A stretch of 64,000 bases of DNA from Adiantum capillus-veneris (taxonomy: Eukaryota; Streptophyta; Polypodiopsida; Polypodiales; Pteridaceae): NCBI GenBank assembly GCA_014529385.2, contig CM043943.1, forward strand, positions 150,693,092 through 150,757,091. The letters run 5' to 3'. Of this stretch, positions 10,822-23,000 are shown one piece after another (position 1 is the stretch's first letter; every line of letters starts with the position of its first letter). A program made the position numbers and the translations under genes. Below the pieces are notes generated by a model. The model ran no database searches, was not told the DNA's origin, and saw only the letters and a program-made list of their open reading frames with translations.

Positions 10822-11507
10822 TGTTAAGTATGGAGCGTGATTTATCCCTTGTAATTTGTATTAAAAACGCATATTTGTAAGACCCCCGATATGAGAAGAA
10901 GCCATCGCACGTAAGAAAAATCACTCGTCAGAAATCAAAATATTCACGCCTCACCGGAATATTCCTTTTTGTCAAAATATTATGGTCGGACAGCGGCCGG
11001 AAAGTGGTCGGAAAATGACCGATCGGTTGGCCGGTTGGCCGGTGGTCGGAAGTCAATGGCCGGTGGGGCTGGTTGGCCGAATTCAAAAGCGGACTTGTCT
11101 TCTCAAGGGCGGCCACACATGGGCGGATTGGAGGGTCCAATTTGGACTTATCTACATAAGGGCGGCTACAAATGGCTGCCTCTCATGAGAGAGGACAACC
11201 CTTTTGGTCTATAAAAGGAGGACATTTCTACACACATTTCATAGTGTGAAGTTGATGCAACAAGGTGGGTGTAAGGTGGCGAGAGTGAAGCAAGGTGGGA
11301 GCTCCAAAAGCGTATAATCCCTTTGTTTTGAAGTAATAAAGCCATTGAGTGGCTTCTTTCCCGTGGACATAGCCCACATTGGGTGAACCATGTATATCGT
11401 GTGTACTCTCTCTCTCTCTACTCTATAATCTCTTGTGTGTGAAAATTATCTCTCTCCATTAAGTAATCTACTCAATTATCTACTTAGCTACGTCATATTT
11501 CCTAACA
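10822..11507 (+). repeat. Ty1/copia-type LTR (686 bp)
   Basis: The LTR begins TGTTAAGTATGG and ends TTTCCTAACA, a TGTTA...TAACA pair typical of copia LTRs. A TATA box (TATAAAAG, about 11211) and an AATAAA signal (about 11333) lie in the expected order. No second copy is in the window, so this is either the 3' LTR of a truncated element or close to a solo LTR. A short CT tract lies near 11407. Confidence 0.7.
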
Positions 11508-11996
11508 GCTTCCCTCTACACAGCCATATCCCCAGCTATGATCAATTGCACTCAAGGAAGCAAAAATAACCATTAAAATTTGGAAAAAAGACCAAGGAAA
11601 ACCTCTTCACTTTTGATCATAAAAACCATAACCTCACACCATCTCAACAGCCCTTGCAAATGCGAGTTGGGGCTCCATAGCCACTCTCAACCATGGACAT
11701 AAATCCATCAAAAGCTATCCCAATCAAGATTTACACAAAAACTTATGATTTTCAACCAGAAAACTCAATAAAAAACCATGGTGAACATGGAGAAACACTG
11801 TTCCACTCACAATGATAACAAAGGGCTTTCATTGCCAAACCTAAGTCACGGACACACGCGTACAAGGGAGCTCTACTTCATGCAGCTTCCATAACCAAAC
11901 AACAAGAAGAGAGGTGAAAGTGCAGAGGTCACCACTTATGTTCATGGCCTTCCAGCTTGATGAGAGACACGCTCTCCAATCAAGGCTCCAGGCCCT

Positions 11997-12019
11997 TGCA
12001 CATGCACACGTGCACGCGT

Positions 12020-12052
<33 letters not shown>
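11997..12052. repeat. 56-bp perfect alternating pyrimidine-purine tract
   Basis: From 11997 every base alternates pyrimidine and purine, through GCACGTGCACGCGTG into (CA)n. This is a classic Z-DNA-prone sequence that ends with ATG at 12052. Confidence 0.85.
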
Positions 12053-13149
12053 AGTATCTCTACCACGCAACCCATATGCACCACCGCAGGCTATGGCAAT
12101 AAGGGCTTCCTTCTTCACATCTGAAAAAACCACCTCACTCACGTGAGATCTCATGAGATAAATTTTCAATTTTTCTTTATATTTTATAACCAATTAGTCA
12201 CCCTTTTAAGTGGGGACACTTGTATGTACAAAAATAGCAAAACTATATACTATAGCCGAAGATTGTCCATGCATAGTGACATCACCTATCATGCACCACT
12301 TATGCACACTTTGTACAAGTATGATTTATGTACATGTGGGACTCTCAAAAGTCATATCCAAACATCATCAAAGTGTTCTTGGGGTGGTGTGCACCATTCA
12401 CAAAAGATTCTTCACATATTGTCCCCCCAGCAAGCATAGAACACTCTCAAGTGTTTTATGTAAACACTCTAGCATCAAGTACTTGCTCTATATAGTTTGC
12501 ATTTTAAGAAGGTTTCAAAGCTCATGATAACACCAAAAAGTGTTCATTCTCTCATTGGCCATTTTCATATTTCATTTGACAACCATAGACATGGTGTACC
12601 AAGAGCTACCTCTCTTGATGAAGCAAAAGCCCATGTACTTGTGATATCAAGCATATCTGACTTATCTCTATCAAGAACATAAAATTTCTTGTCATCATTC
12701 TCAAAATATTGAATATTAGCATGATACCTCCAAAGATATCTATCATACAACTCATCATAGAATAGAGACCAATTGGCTACCATGTTCATAACAATGCCAA
12801 GTCAAAGCAGTTCATCTCACACAAGCTACTGGATTGACAATCATAAACATGTGATTAAGATGCATAAAAATATTTTTCTAAAGGTAAACAATATCTTAAA
12901 TACATAAACATCAAGGCATCTCTCACTCATGACACAATACATATCATACTTTCCTGGCATATCTATAGGCAAACTATCATCAAAGCCTTGTCTCTCACCA
13001 TCCACAACAACAACATCCCTCATAGCATCTTCTTCTATTTGTTTGCATCTCAAATTCAATCATAAGAGGCATCTCATCAACTACCATATTATAACTCTCA
13101 AGGAATGTATGCTCTTTCTTTCTCTAGTCAACATCCTTAGAAATATTCT

Positions 13150-13542
13150 CTACCTCATCAAACAAGTCGAATGTGGACACATAATCTTCATGTGACACCA
13201 TCTTGTGCATAAAAATGGGATATATATCATCATCAAATAACTCCACTTGCAAATCATCAAAAGAGTCACTAGACACCAAAGCATCATATGTAGCACAAAC
13301 ACTTTCATCTCACTAGACACAACCATGGGTGACTCATCAGATAGCCCATATGTTGAGACAAAGTCTTCATCAACCACAAGCATAGCATGACAGCCTTGTA
13401 GACCATGAAACTCATACACATCAACATCCTCATACTTAAGAGGAGAGTCTATACAACCCACATCACATACATCATCCATAGCATATGCTCCCACAACTTT
13501 GCATACCAAACCATTCTCATCAAATAAGCCATATGTAGACAC
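13150..13542 (-). CDS. unrecognised acidic ORF with a repeated STYGL-DE motif
   Basis: A 130-residue minus-strand reading frame, rich in D, E, V, C and Y in its first 80 residues. It contains MSTYGLFDENGLV near its start and VSTYGLSDESPMV about 60 residues later, so the protein has an internal near-repeat. The last 50 residues look hydrophobic and frame-shifted. No known domain is visible. Similar acidic composition occurs in the element F ORF at 50888-51869. It lies just outside the D1 3' LTR. It could be a fragment of a non-autonomous LTR element or a chance ORF. Confidence 0.3.
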   Translation of the reverse strand: MSTYGLFDENGLVCKVVGAYAMDDVCDVGCIDSPLKYEDVDVYEFHGLQGCHAMLVVDEDFVSTYGLSDESPMVVSSEMKVFVLHMMLWCLVTLLMICKWSYLMMIYIPFLCTRWCHMKIMCPHSTCLMR

Positions 13543-13612
13543 ATAGTTTTATCTGAATCTATTGATTTATTGTCTGTAGCATTTTATTTCATGTATTTTG
13601 CAGGGACACCGA

Positions 13613-15501
13613 TGTCGGGGGGGTTTGTGTTCTAAAGGTGATTCGGGGAGGCGTGGGGCCTCTAGCTGTGAGAGGTGTGCAAAAGAGAGTTGCAACAGAC
13701 ACAATTAATGTAGACAAAGCTTAAACCAAAGAATTTGAACAAAATTCTAAAGCTTGATTTGTCCAAAGTGGACAATCAACAGTACCGTTGCTTAATTAAA
13801 TATTAATTGTGAATTTTATGCTCCTTACATGGTTTTACCTGCCTTAATTCAGGTGATAATTAAGAAAATCAAACTTCAGTAAACTCGATGATGATAATGT
13901 CCAATTCGATGATAACATTTATTAATTGGATTGTCGAGCTTGTTCCTCTCCTTCTTCGTTCTTCCTATGTTGCTTCAAGGTCGAGAAAGAGAAGTTGATC
14001 TTCTCTTTGGCAATGGCTATGGGAGCTTAGATTTGAGTGGGCTTAGAAGGTTTAGGCTATGGATTTTAGCTTCGGCTTCAAATGGGCTTAGGAGGGTTTG
14101 ATTAAAAAGTTGGCTTATGAGGGCTTAGAATGGAATTCGAATGGCTAGGGAGGCTTAGCTTAGGATAAGATTTGATTAGAGTGGCTTTGGATTTTAGAGT
14201 AGACCTAGCTTAGGAGTTTAGCTTAGATTAGGCTATGGTGGAGCTTAGCTTAGGAGCGGCCATGGAAGATTAGCATTAAAGTGAATGGCTTATGAAGGCT
14301 TACGGCTTCATATTAAACTAAGAAGAGCTTGATGAGAATGGACTTATGAAGGCGTATGGCTTTGCCTCGGGAGAGAAGAAGAAGAAAAATGAGGCATCAT
14401 CCCCCTTTTTTATACAAGCAAGCTTGGGAGTTTGCATGGGAAACTGCTTTTCCTATTTTCGGCCAACCCATTAGCGATATCGCTAATGGGCACGACCTCG
14501 ATGACGTGGCAAGATGAAACTTCGTTCGGCGCAGAAACAGTCGAGAGCGGCACCAACAAGAGCGCCATGGCGAGCCGGACATCTTTCATTTCTCTGGCAA
14601 CTTTATCTATGCCCGCTACTGCCCAGCGCGAACCCTTTCTCCTCCGTCTCTAGCTATGCTCGTTGTCGCCCGCCATTGCACCCTTGCCCCTTCACATTAG
14701 GTTTTTAAAAAAAACCTCTTTTATCGCTAGTGGGTGGCCACACTACTTAGGGCGGCCTTTTTTACTTTGTGGGTAGTCATGCCCCTTTTAAGGAACCACA
14801 TTTGGCATAGATATTGGGCAATGCATTACATTTAGCATGTATATCGGCCAACTTGAAAATACATTTGCTAGTGGAGACGGCCTTCGGTTACCACCATACC
14901 TTGCACATATATTGACCAAGGCATTGCCGTGATAAGCTCATCAAGATGTTAATGTACTTTCATGAAGGCATCACATTTGGTGATTACATCATCCAAGGCA
15001 TAGCATTCGGCTCCGACAGCTCCATTTCCCAGAACCTGGCTGAAGCTCAAAAATTACCAGATGAACAACTAATCGAGGCGACCAGAGTTGTACGGAACTG
15101 GCCCCCGATGAAACTTAAACTAGCCATTTCTTGACAACCGAAACTCTGATTGACAAACTGGAAAGACCACACGCTCCTCAAAGTGAGAACTTTAGGCCCA
15201 TGCATTTATATCATCTTTGACCCTTTATCATCAGCTGCCCAATGCGGTACGGATTGGCTACTGACTCAATTCAACTTGACATACCTTCCTATCTGTAGCT
15301 CCAATGGAAGATCCATAAAGACAGGCCTGTAAAGCACTTCAAGTACTACAATTCTAATCAATAAAATCCCAGCTATGACCACCTCAAACATACTCTCTGT
15401 TAGCATTAACAAGATATCTTTTAGCCCTTCAGAGCCGCATCTGGCATACTTTTAGCTTAGAATTGGCTTGTTATCAAGCCCTTAGTACTGTTGAATAATC
15501 A
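13613..15501 (-). repeat. 3' LTR of gypsy element D1 (1889 bp)
   Basis: On the minus strand it starts TGATTATTCAACAGTACTAAGG at 15501 and ends ...CCCCCCGACA at 13613. It matches the D2 LTR (28491-30395) along its length in opposite orientation. Both share the same upstream internal sequence (minus strand 15570-15502; plus strand 28427-28490), which shows this is the 3' LTR. It carries the conserved promoter module described separately. Short ORFs inside are not genes. Confidence 0.9.
14407..14510 (-). promoter_or_regulatory. D1 LTR promoter module: bZIP site, 24-bp palindrome, TATA box
   Basis: Reading the minus strand: GCCACGTCA (14510-14502), a G/C-box-like site for plant bZIP factors; then a perfect 24-bp palindrome of half-site CCCATTAGCGAT (14490-14467); then TATAAAAA (14414-14407). 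The D2 copy has the same order and spacing. Binding function is inferred from the ACGT core and from conservation. Confidence 0.6.
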
Positions 15502-15620
15502 TGTAGGATTCAAATAAACCTGATTGGCATCCCTTTGCTCATTTTCTTGTCATGGAAGCGGAGCTGCACGAAATCCATTCCCTCTGAACCTGCACAGCCT
15601 CCGGTCTGTGCCAATTGCAC

Positions 15621-18600
15621 TTAATCGGTTTCATCAAAAGCATCATCAGGCACATCGTCTAATGCATACATAACATTATCTTCTGGAGGTTGATCTGAAT
15701 TGAAATCTTCAAGAACAATCTCTCCTTCTTGCTTCTTGAATAGCTTGATCCATTTTCCTGCAGTAGGCACCTTGAGCACAGTGCCATCAAGTTTGCATAG
15801 TTGATATGTTGCATTATCAAGAACATGAAGCACCATATATGGTCCAAACCACCGTTTAACCATTTTCCACATAGTAGTATATTGATTTTGCAAACTAACG
15901 TCATAAACAAGTACCTAGTTGCCATCTTTGATAGCATGAGGTCGTAGTCTGTGCTTTCCATCAAATGTTGCTTTATTCTTCAACCTTGCCTCCTTAAGCT
16001 TCTCTTTAGCTTGTTCAATATCTTCTTGATGCCTCTCAAGCTGGCAAATACGTAGAGCAAGCAAATCTTCTATAGACATACCTTCTTCCCATGGCATTAT
16101 GGTCCAAGCCATAATCGCTTCCTCTGTAGGAATAATGGGTTTTTGTCCGTACATCAACTCAAACCGCATAAAACCTGTAACAAAACTCTGTGTAGTGCGA
16201 TCAGCCCATAAAGAAAATGGGCTGAGTTTAGGCCAATCAACAATATTCCCTTCACACACCTTCACTAAAGCTTTAACAATAGGTGGATGTCCTCTTTCAC
16301 TTTTCCCATTACCTTCTGGATTGTATGCTATAGTAAGAGCGAGTTTAATGCCCATATGAGCAAAAAACTCTCAAGCTTCATCTGCATCTAGCTCTCCTTT
16401 ATCAGCAGTAATTCCGCCAACACATCCATACCTGGAAATAACATCCTCAAGCAACAACTTGCTTACTGAACTAGTAGCTTTGGTATGCAAAGCTCTGCCT
16501 TCAACCTGGTTAGTAAGATCTTCTCTAGGGAGAACAATATACCTCATCTGCCACACTCCTAATGGCATTGTAATAAGGTCCACCACCCACATGTGGTGCA
16601 TAGCCATTGGATAGGTGGGATGCAATCCATCTCTATGTTGCACATTAGAATATTGTTGACATATTAAGCATGTTTCCACAAATTGAACCACATCTTTATA
16701 CATACCTTTCCACCAATACCGGTCTTTAATCTTGCAAAAGTTGCCCAGACTCCTCTGTGTCCAACCCATAAACTTTCATGAAATTCTTTGATAACCTGCT
16801 GTTGAGTTGCTTTATCACAAACAACCCATTGCGGTACCCCCTCCTGGGCACTTTGGTTGCTTCCATAAATGTCCATCCTTTAGAAAATAGCCGTAGGTCT
16901 TTTTCTTGATCCTCTAATTATCTCAGTCGCTCCATCCTTCTTGTCTAGTGAGAGCGCTAAGGTAGCGGCCAATCATAAGCCACTCTCCTTCATAGAAATC
17001 CTCAAAAAATAATTCAAAAACATGAGCAATATTACCACAATTGGCATGTAGATAAGAAGACAACATCAAGCCAACATCATCACGTGTGGTCAGCATCTCT
17101 TCTTCATCTTCAAACGTAGCTCTTGATAACATATATGCAACAGGATTATCTCTACCCAGAAATCGACGAACTTCAGTAACCGAAGAGCATGTTTTTTTCA
17201 TCTTTTGGATAGCTTCAACTTTTGTTGGACTCGGACTTCTACCCTCAGGACTGCACATGTGCCCTACAATTAAGACCTCCTTTTAGCTTAGCTTCTTCAA
17301 GCCTGGATAAAATAGCATCACATTCAACAATATATTGAGCAACAAACCGCCGACACCCCCTGTGATCTTTTACCTCGTCTTTGGATCCGTCTTCACATCC
17401 TTTAATTGGTAGATCATCAATGAAAGGCATAGTAACATGTGGAATAAAGTCCCTTAATACTTTATTCGTGCCGTTCATCATATGAGCTACAAAATTAGTA
17501 GCAGCCTGTGGTGGCAGAGTGCACATCCTTACCAAACCAAGGGGAGGACGCATTGTATTAAGATCCCTGCTCTTTAAAGCTAACTGGAATTGATCATATC
17601 CAGAATAAAGATCACCCATGGAGTAAATAGATCTACCTACAAAGGCCTCAACAAATTCATCCACAATTGGGCCAGTACCCACATTGCGGATTGTTACCTT
17701 ATTGATTGGCTGCATATCCTGAATGAACCTTAATGTACCATTTTTCTTTGGAACAGTAAACCATCGATTAGAATATGGTGCACATGATGGCTCCAAAATT
17801 CCCATTTGTATCTTTTCATTAAGAAAATTGATAAGCTTTGGCAAGTGAGCTTTAGGAACTGGAATAGGATGTAAGCTCCATGGCATGTGAGAAACAGTGA
17901 ATATAGCCATAGGTGAAACAACACTTGGATCCACACACCCAATCTACTCGTCTCAAAAGAGAAATCTTTACCATGTTTTTTGAGCATACCTTGGAAACAC
18001 ATGATTTCCTCTTCGCTGAGCGCAATGTCTCCTTAGTAAATTTATGCCCAATGTTCTTTGGATTCCTGAGTATAGGCTGTTGAGAAGATTCTTTGATCAC
18101 CCCATCGCTTCCTTCTGGTAGAGGTGTAACCACTGGTCTCACTTTCTTTGCAACAGTCTTCTACTTTGTCTCTACCTGTGCTTCAACTGCTTTACCTGAA
18201 TCATCCTCACTATGCATAAGTGCTTCATATATAGGCAATTCTTCATACATGTCCATTGAGTGGACCTTAACCACTTTAGTTTTCTTTGTAACCTGTGTTG
18301 ACTGATCTCCTCAAGCTCTGACCTAGTATCTACATAAGATACCTCTTCAAAGATCCTGAAATCACATCATTTGATTCAAGCACATCACATCCCTGCAATT
18401 CACTTTGGATACTCAAAACATACCATTTTTTCCACTTTGGCAAATCATTAAATTTCTGTGAGATACTGAACCTTCAGATGTTAACCCCAAAAACCCTGAA
18501 GAGAAAGCTTCTCTTTGCGAGAACTTCTCCTCACTTGTACCACCATACTCCCGCTTTATAGTGACACTCCAAGAAAACCTTGTGTAAACCTCTGTTCTTT

Positions 18601-18759
18601 AAACTCCTTGCGTAGGTTTGGCAGTGGATGATCATGCAAACTATCCTTGTTCCTGGCATGGTCAACACATATAGTCAAGAATTGAACCGCTTTCTTACCA
18701 TCTCGGCTCCGAACCCTAGCATAGGTTGAGCCATCATCCAGCACCTTGTCCTTGAGCAT
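15621..18759 (-). pseudogene. pol remnant of gypsy element D1 (RT, partial RNase H, integrase)
   Basis: Minus-strand order: a short fragment at 18759-18556 (MLKDKVLDDGSTYARVRS), weak sequence, then RT at 17934-17245 with FTVPKKNGTLRFIQDMQPIN, YSMGDLYSGYDQFQL and catalytic MPFIDDLPIKG. At 17258-16923 the post-RT motif EVRRFLG is fused directly to DNPVAYMLSRA, so most of RNase H has been deleted. Integrase follows, with HESLWVGHRG and CLICQQ (zinc-binding), then IAYNPEGNGKSERG (about 16320) and a C-terminal domain ending DDAFDETD at 15621, broken by TAG near 15914 and by frameshifts. No chromodomain is present. The RT and integrase differ from elements A-C, so this is a separate gypsy lineage, probably matching the D2 gag. 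The 5' half is gone at the junction with element C. Confidence 0.85.
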
Positions 18760-18765
18760 CCCACG

Positions 18766-18857
<92 letters not shown>

Positions 18858-19590
18858 CTTCTCTTCACACACTCTTGTGAAGCAAGAAATTCATCTTCTT
18901 CTCCAAGCTTGAGAAGTTGAGTGCCTACTACAATAAGCTATTGGCTATGGATGCAAATCCACACAAGAGAATGCTTATGCTTGCTTATTAATCTCTCTAA
19001 TCTCCATTATCACTAGGCTAAGCTATGCTACAAGAGCTATGAGTGATTATGTGCAAGGGGGTATTGCTTTCTCGTAGAGATACTTCTACTTTATTGTAGA
19101 GATACTTATACTTCTCTCTTCTTCCTCACTCCCTGCCAGCTCTCCTCACCTTTCATGGTGTTTGAGGTCTTGGGATTGAGGCTGGGCATTTTCCAAGTTC
19201 ATGCTAATTATGTTTATTGTCGTTGTTATGCTAATGCTTGGTGAGTGAAGCTTGCCATCTTCACCTCATCAAGAAGCTCTCAAGGAACACAATCAATTGT
19301 ATTGTAAACAAGTCTTTCGTCATGGAAGAATCTATAATACAAATGCCTATTGGAGGGGGGACCGGCTCCAACTAATCCGGTCCTCTATTGGTGTCAATTT
19401 CTCTAAACTCTCACTCTCTTTTACAAGTATTGTTCATGCCATGTTAATGAAGTAATGTGTTAGTGTTGCTCTCTCCATCCAAGCACTTTCTTTCTCACTA
19501 TCATCTACACACAAAAGAATGATCAAGGAAATGCTCAATATGTTATTCACTTTCCGCTCCAACTCAAGTTAAAAGGCTAATTCCATTACA
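18750..19590 (+). repeat. truncated 5' LTR of element C with long (CT)n
   Basis: Homologous to the right part of the LTR at 25075-26521, ending TTCCATTACA just before the primer site. It begins around a TTGAGCAT that is also present at the equivalent place in the intact LTR (about 25758-25765), so the D1/C join falls at that shared 8-mer. Confidence 0.8.
18768..18854. repeat. (CT)n microsatellite, 87 bp, inside LTR C
   Basis: Perfect dinucleotide run. The same LTR position holds 45 bp in the 3' LTR (25774-25818) and 55 bp in C2 (33445-33499). The long RE/LS-repeat reading frames over it are artefacts. Confidence 0.97.
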
Positions 19591-19591
19591 T

Positions 19592-19603
19592 TGGTATCAG
19601 AGC
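19592..19603 (+). promoter_or_regulatory. primer-binding site of element C
   Basis: TGGTATCAGAGC one base after the LTR end, complementary to initiator tRNA-Met, as in A1 and B. Confidence 0.93.
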
Positions 19604-20030
19604 ATTTGGTTTCTATTTTCTTGCTTAAGAAGAGAGGTCCTTAAGTAGCCTATAAATGGTTTATGTTGTTAATTATATTAGAGTAAGTGGAACTGGGATC
19701 TATTATCGGTTTTGTTGAGCCCACTATGTGGGAAATGGTGCACACCTCGGGAGCTTTGGACTTAATGATGGAGTCATTTTAGACTTGCCTATGGTTTTAC
19801 CATTATTGAGCCATAAGAAGTCCGGAAGGAGCTAGCCATCGGCAACTCTACTATGTTAGACCTACTCCTCTACTCTCTATAATTAACAATTCGAGCCGTG
19901 GGTATAGATACTTAAGAGCTGATTTTCAAAGGCTAAGAGGAGTGGCAACTAAGTTTTGAATTGCCAAAGCATACACTAAGTACATACATAAATTTTGTTA
20001 ACATTGCTCACAATAATAAAGAGAGTAGAA

Positions 20031-23000
20031 TGAGTACTGATAAATTTTATTTTGCACTTGAAGGTGCTAATGATGACGCCCCCATGTTTGTGAATTATCT
20101 TATCACTAGGTTGCAGAGCAAGCTATGAGAAACCCTGCTTTGCAAGCCGAAGTTACTCTCAACAACTTTGTGCTTATAGAATTTCCCTTACTCTCCATGA
20201 GGAGAGAGATCTTAGGAGGCCTCATGAAGAGACCCCCAAAAGAAGACTCTCTCCCATACGAGAGGAGGAATCAAAAGAGGAAGAAAGCAATGAAAATTTA
20301 AGTTCCTCTGAAGATGTGGCTCCACAAAGACAGGGTTCTAAACGATCGTCCACTCCTCCCACGAGGAAAATATCAACACATAGTCCTTCTCCTCGTCACT
20401 CCGAAAGGGAAGAGAGGAAACAAAGGAAGAAAAGGGCTAGGAAGAGGTCACCCTCTTCTCCTTCTTCTTCACCTTCCTCCTCTTCCGACCAAAGTTATGG
20501 CTATTCTCCTAGAGAATATAAGAGGGGAGGACATCGCAAATCATTCCTTGCATGGCGAAGGTCCAAAAATCTAAAGAAGTTCAAGGAGGGAGGAAAGAGT
20601 ATCTCTTTTGTCACCTATGATGATACCTTTGGTGCTACCAACAAAGTGTTGGCCTTCATCCAGCAATTTGATGCAGCCTTTGGAGACGAGAGCTTTACGG
20701 AGTCCTCCAAGCTATGCCATGTAGCTATGCACTTTCAAAAATCAGCTCGTCAATGGTGGGCTAGCCTTCGTGGCAACGGTGAAGCCCCAAGTACATGGAA
20801 AACTCTACGAGTTTCCATCATGAAGCAATTCCTTGCAAGCGATGCAAAGGACAAAGTGCTTACCAATGGTGCAGCTTAAAGCTTCTCTCTCATGAGTCTA
20901 TCCACAAGTATGTAGACAAGTTTTGGGATTTACATCTCAAGGCTACTGTCTTTCAAAAGATAGACTTTGCCGAGCAAAGGTAGCAATTTTGTGCGGGATT
21001 ACCTGAATAGATGGCCAAATACATCAACTCTCAACGGCTTTGTACTATTAGCGAAGTATTCCATCACACCATGGTTGCTTCACACATTAATTTCCATCAA
21101 GGGGCTCGACAGAATGGCAAGCCCATGGAAAACAAAGACAAAAATGATGCAAAAGGGAAGACCAATGCTCAAAATTCTTCCCAAGGCACTTCCAATAATA
21201 ACAACAACAACAATCGGTCCAAGGAGAAGGGAGTATACAAAGGTAAAAACAAACTCTCTCCTGAACATCTTGAAGCTTTTTGCAAGGACATGGCTATCGT
21301 TCTTGCCCCAAAAAAGAATGCTCGCAATGAGACTCCTAGGTCTTCCACCATCGAAGCTCCAAAAGAGGACGCTCATTGCAAAGGATCATCACTTTCCTAT
21401 GCTTTGGGAAAGGTAAGAGAGCATGATGCCTTCATCTTGTTTGACCCTGGTTCTACTCACAACTTCATATCAATGGAGTTGGCCACGAAGTTGGGCATTC
21501 AAGCTTTCTAGATGGGAGATATGGTAACGACTAACGTAGCTTTCAAGGGACAGTAAGCCTCCGTTACTCCCTTGATTGGGAAGTTGATGCTTCATGTCCA
21601 AAGCTATGTCGACAAAGAAGACTTCTTCATCTCTCCTCTCCAACATGAGGATGCTATCCTAGGGGTGCCATGGTTTGATTGCATGGCTGCCAATATGAAG
21701 TTCCCTGAAAGGAGAATCTACACCTACAGGGAAAAGAATATGTATATAGATACTAGTGAGCGTGGTCACACTATTCCACTTATAAATCCTCCTGCTTTTG
21801 ATAAGTCGATAAAGGGCCCAATTTCTACGTACATGATTTTTGTCAAAGAGTCTCTAAAAAATCCTAATGTTTCATCAAATGTAAATGGTAGGAATCAAGA
21901 AGATTTAGACTTGTCTAATTTTCTAAAAGGATTCCAAGATGTGTTCATCAATGATATCCCTATGGACTTACTTCCAAAAACAGGGGATGATGACCATCGT
22001 ATTGAGCTCCTTCCAGGAAGCTCACCGCCTAACAAGCCTCCTTATCGAGTCTCTCAAGCTCAACAAGAGGAGACCATGAGGCAAGTACAGGAATTGGTAG
22101 ACAAAGGAATGGTGAGGCCTAGTTCCTCTCCCTTTTGTTCTCCAGTCCTTTTAGTGCAAAAGAAAGATGGTACATACCGTATGTGTGTGGACTATCGAGC
22201 ACTAAACCATATCACTATCAAAAACAAATTTCCCATGCCTCGAGTAGAAGATCTGGTTGATAAGCTACAAGGTTCTACCTACTTCAGTAGGATTGACCTT
22301 AAAAGTGGTCAAATAAGGTTAGTGGATGATGATATCCTAAAGACCGTGTTTTCGCACAATGTTTGGTCTTTATGAATACCTAGTCATGCCTTTTGGCTTG
22401 ACTAATGCACTAGCTACGTTCAATCATCTAATGGAGAAGATTTTTAGACCTTATCGTAAATTCACTGGAGTGTTCTTTGATGATATCATCATCTACTCCA
22501 AGTCTTTGGAGAAACATAAGCAACATCTCCAAGTGATTTTTGAAGCATTGAGGGAGAACAAGCTTTTCCTCAACCAAAAGAAAAGAAATTTTTTCCTTCA
22601 AGAGATTCAAAACCTAGGTCATATTATCTCTCAAGATGGTATCTGTATGGATCCATCAAAGTTAGAGGTAATAAAAGCATGGCCTAACCCAAAGAACCTA
22701 CATGAGCTAAGAAGCTTTATTGGTATGTGCGCATACTATAGACGCTTCATAGCAAAATTATCTCAGATAGAAGGACCACTACATGACTTAACTACGTTAA
22801 GTATGTATGGATTGCTAAAGAAAATTGCTTTTGATAAGCTCAAGGAGAAGCTTACCTCCCAACCAGTCCTCATGCTTCCGGATCTCCCAAAACCATTTGA
22901 GGTCCAATGTGATGCTCGCAGTGATTGCCTTCGAGCAGTTTTGCTTCAAGGAGGGCATGCCATAGCATATGAGAGCCGAAGGCTAAATACGGATGAACGA

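Larger units (their letters stand above)
11508..13612. other. unassigned stretch; no recognisable gene except one acidic ORF
   Basis: AT-rich sequence with no domain I recognise. It holds a Z-DNA-prone run (11997-12052) and minus-strand ORFs at 12565-12789, 12841-13059 and 13150-13542 whose acidic, tyrosine-rich composition recalls the internal ORF of element F. It may be the interior of another non-autonomous LTR element, but I see no LTR pair to prove it. Confidence 0.4.

Noticed and set aside
10822-11507. LTR of the Penelope-like element
   Set aside because: The TGTTA...TAACA ends, TATA box and preceding purine-type tract fit a copia LTR; PLE pseudo-LTRs do not have these ends.
18675-18872. 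Arg-Glu repeat proteins over (CT)n/(GA)n tracts (also 25636-25836, 26769-27196, 33335-33612, 37595-38323)
   Set aside because: Dinucleotide repeats give open frames on both strands (RERE, LSLS, VCVC, THTH). They carry no information about coding.
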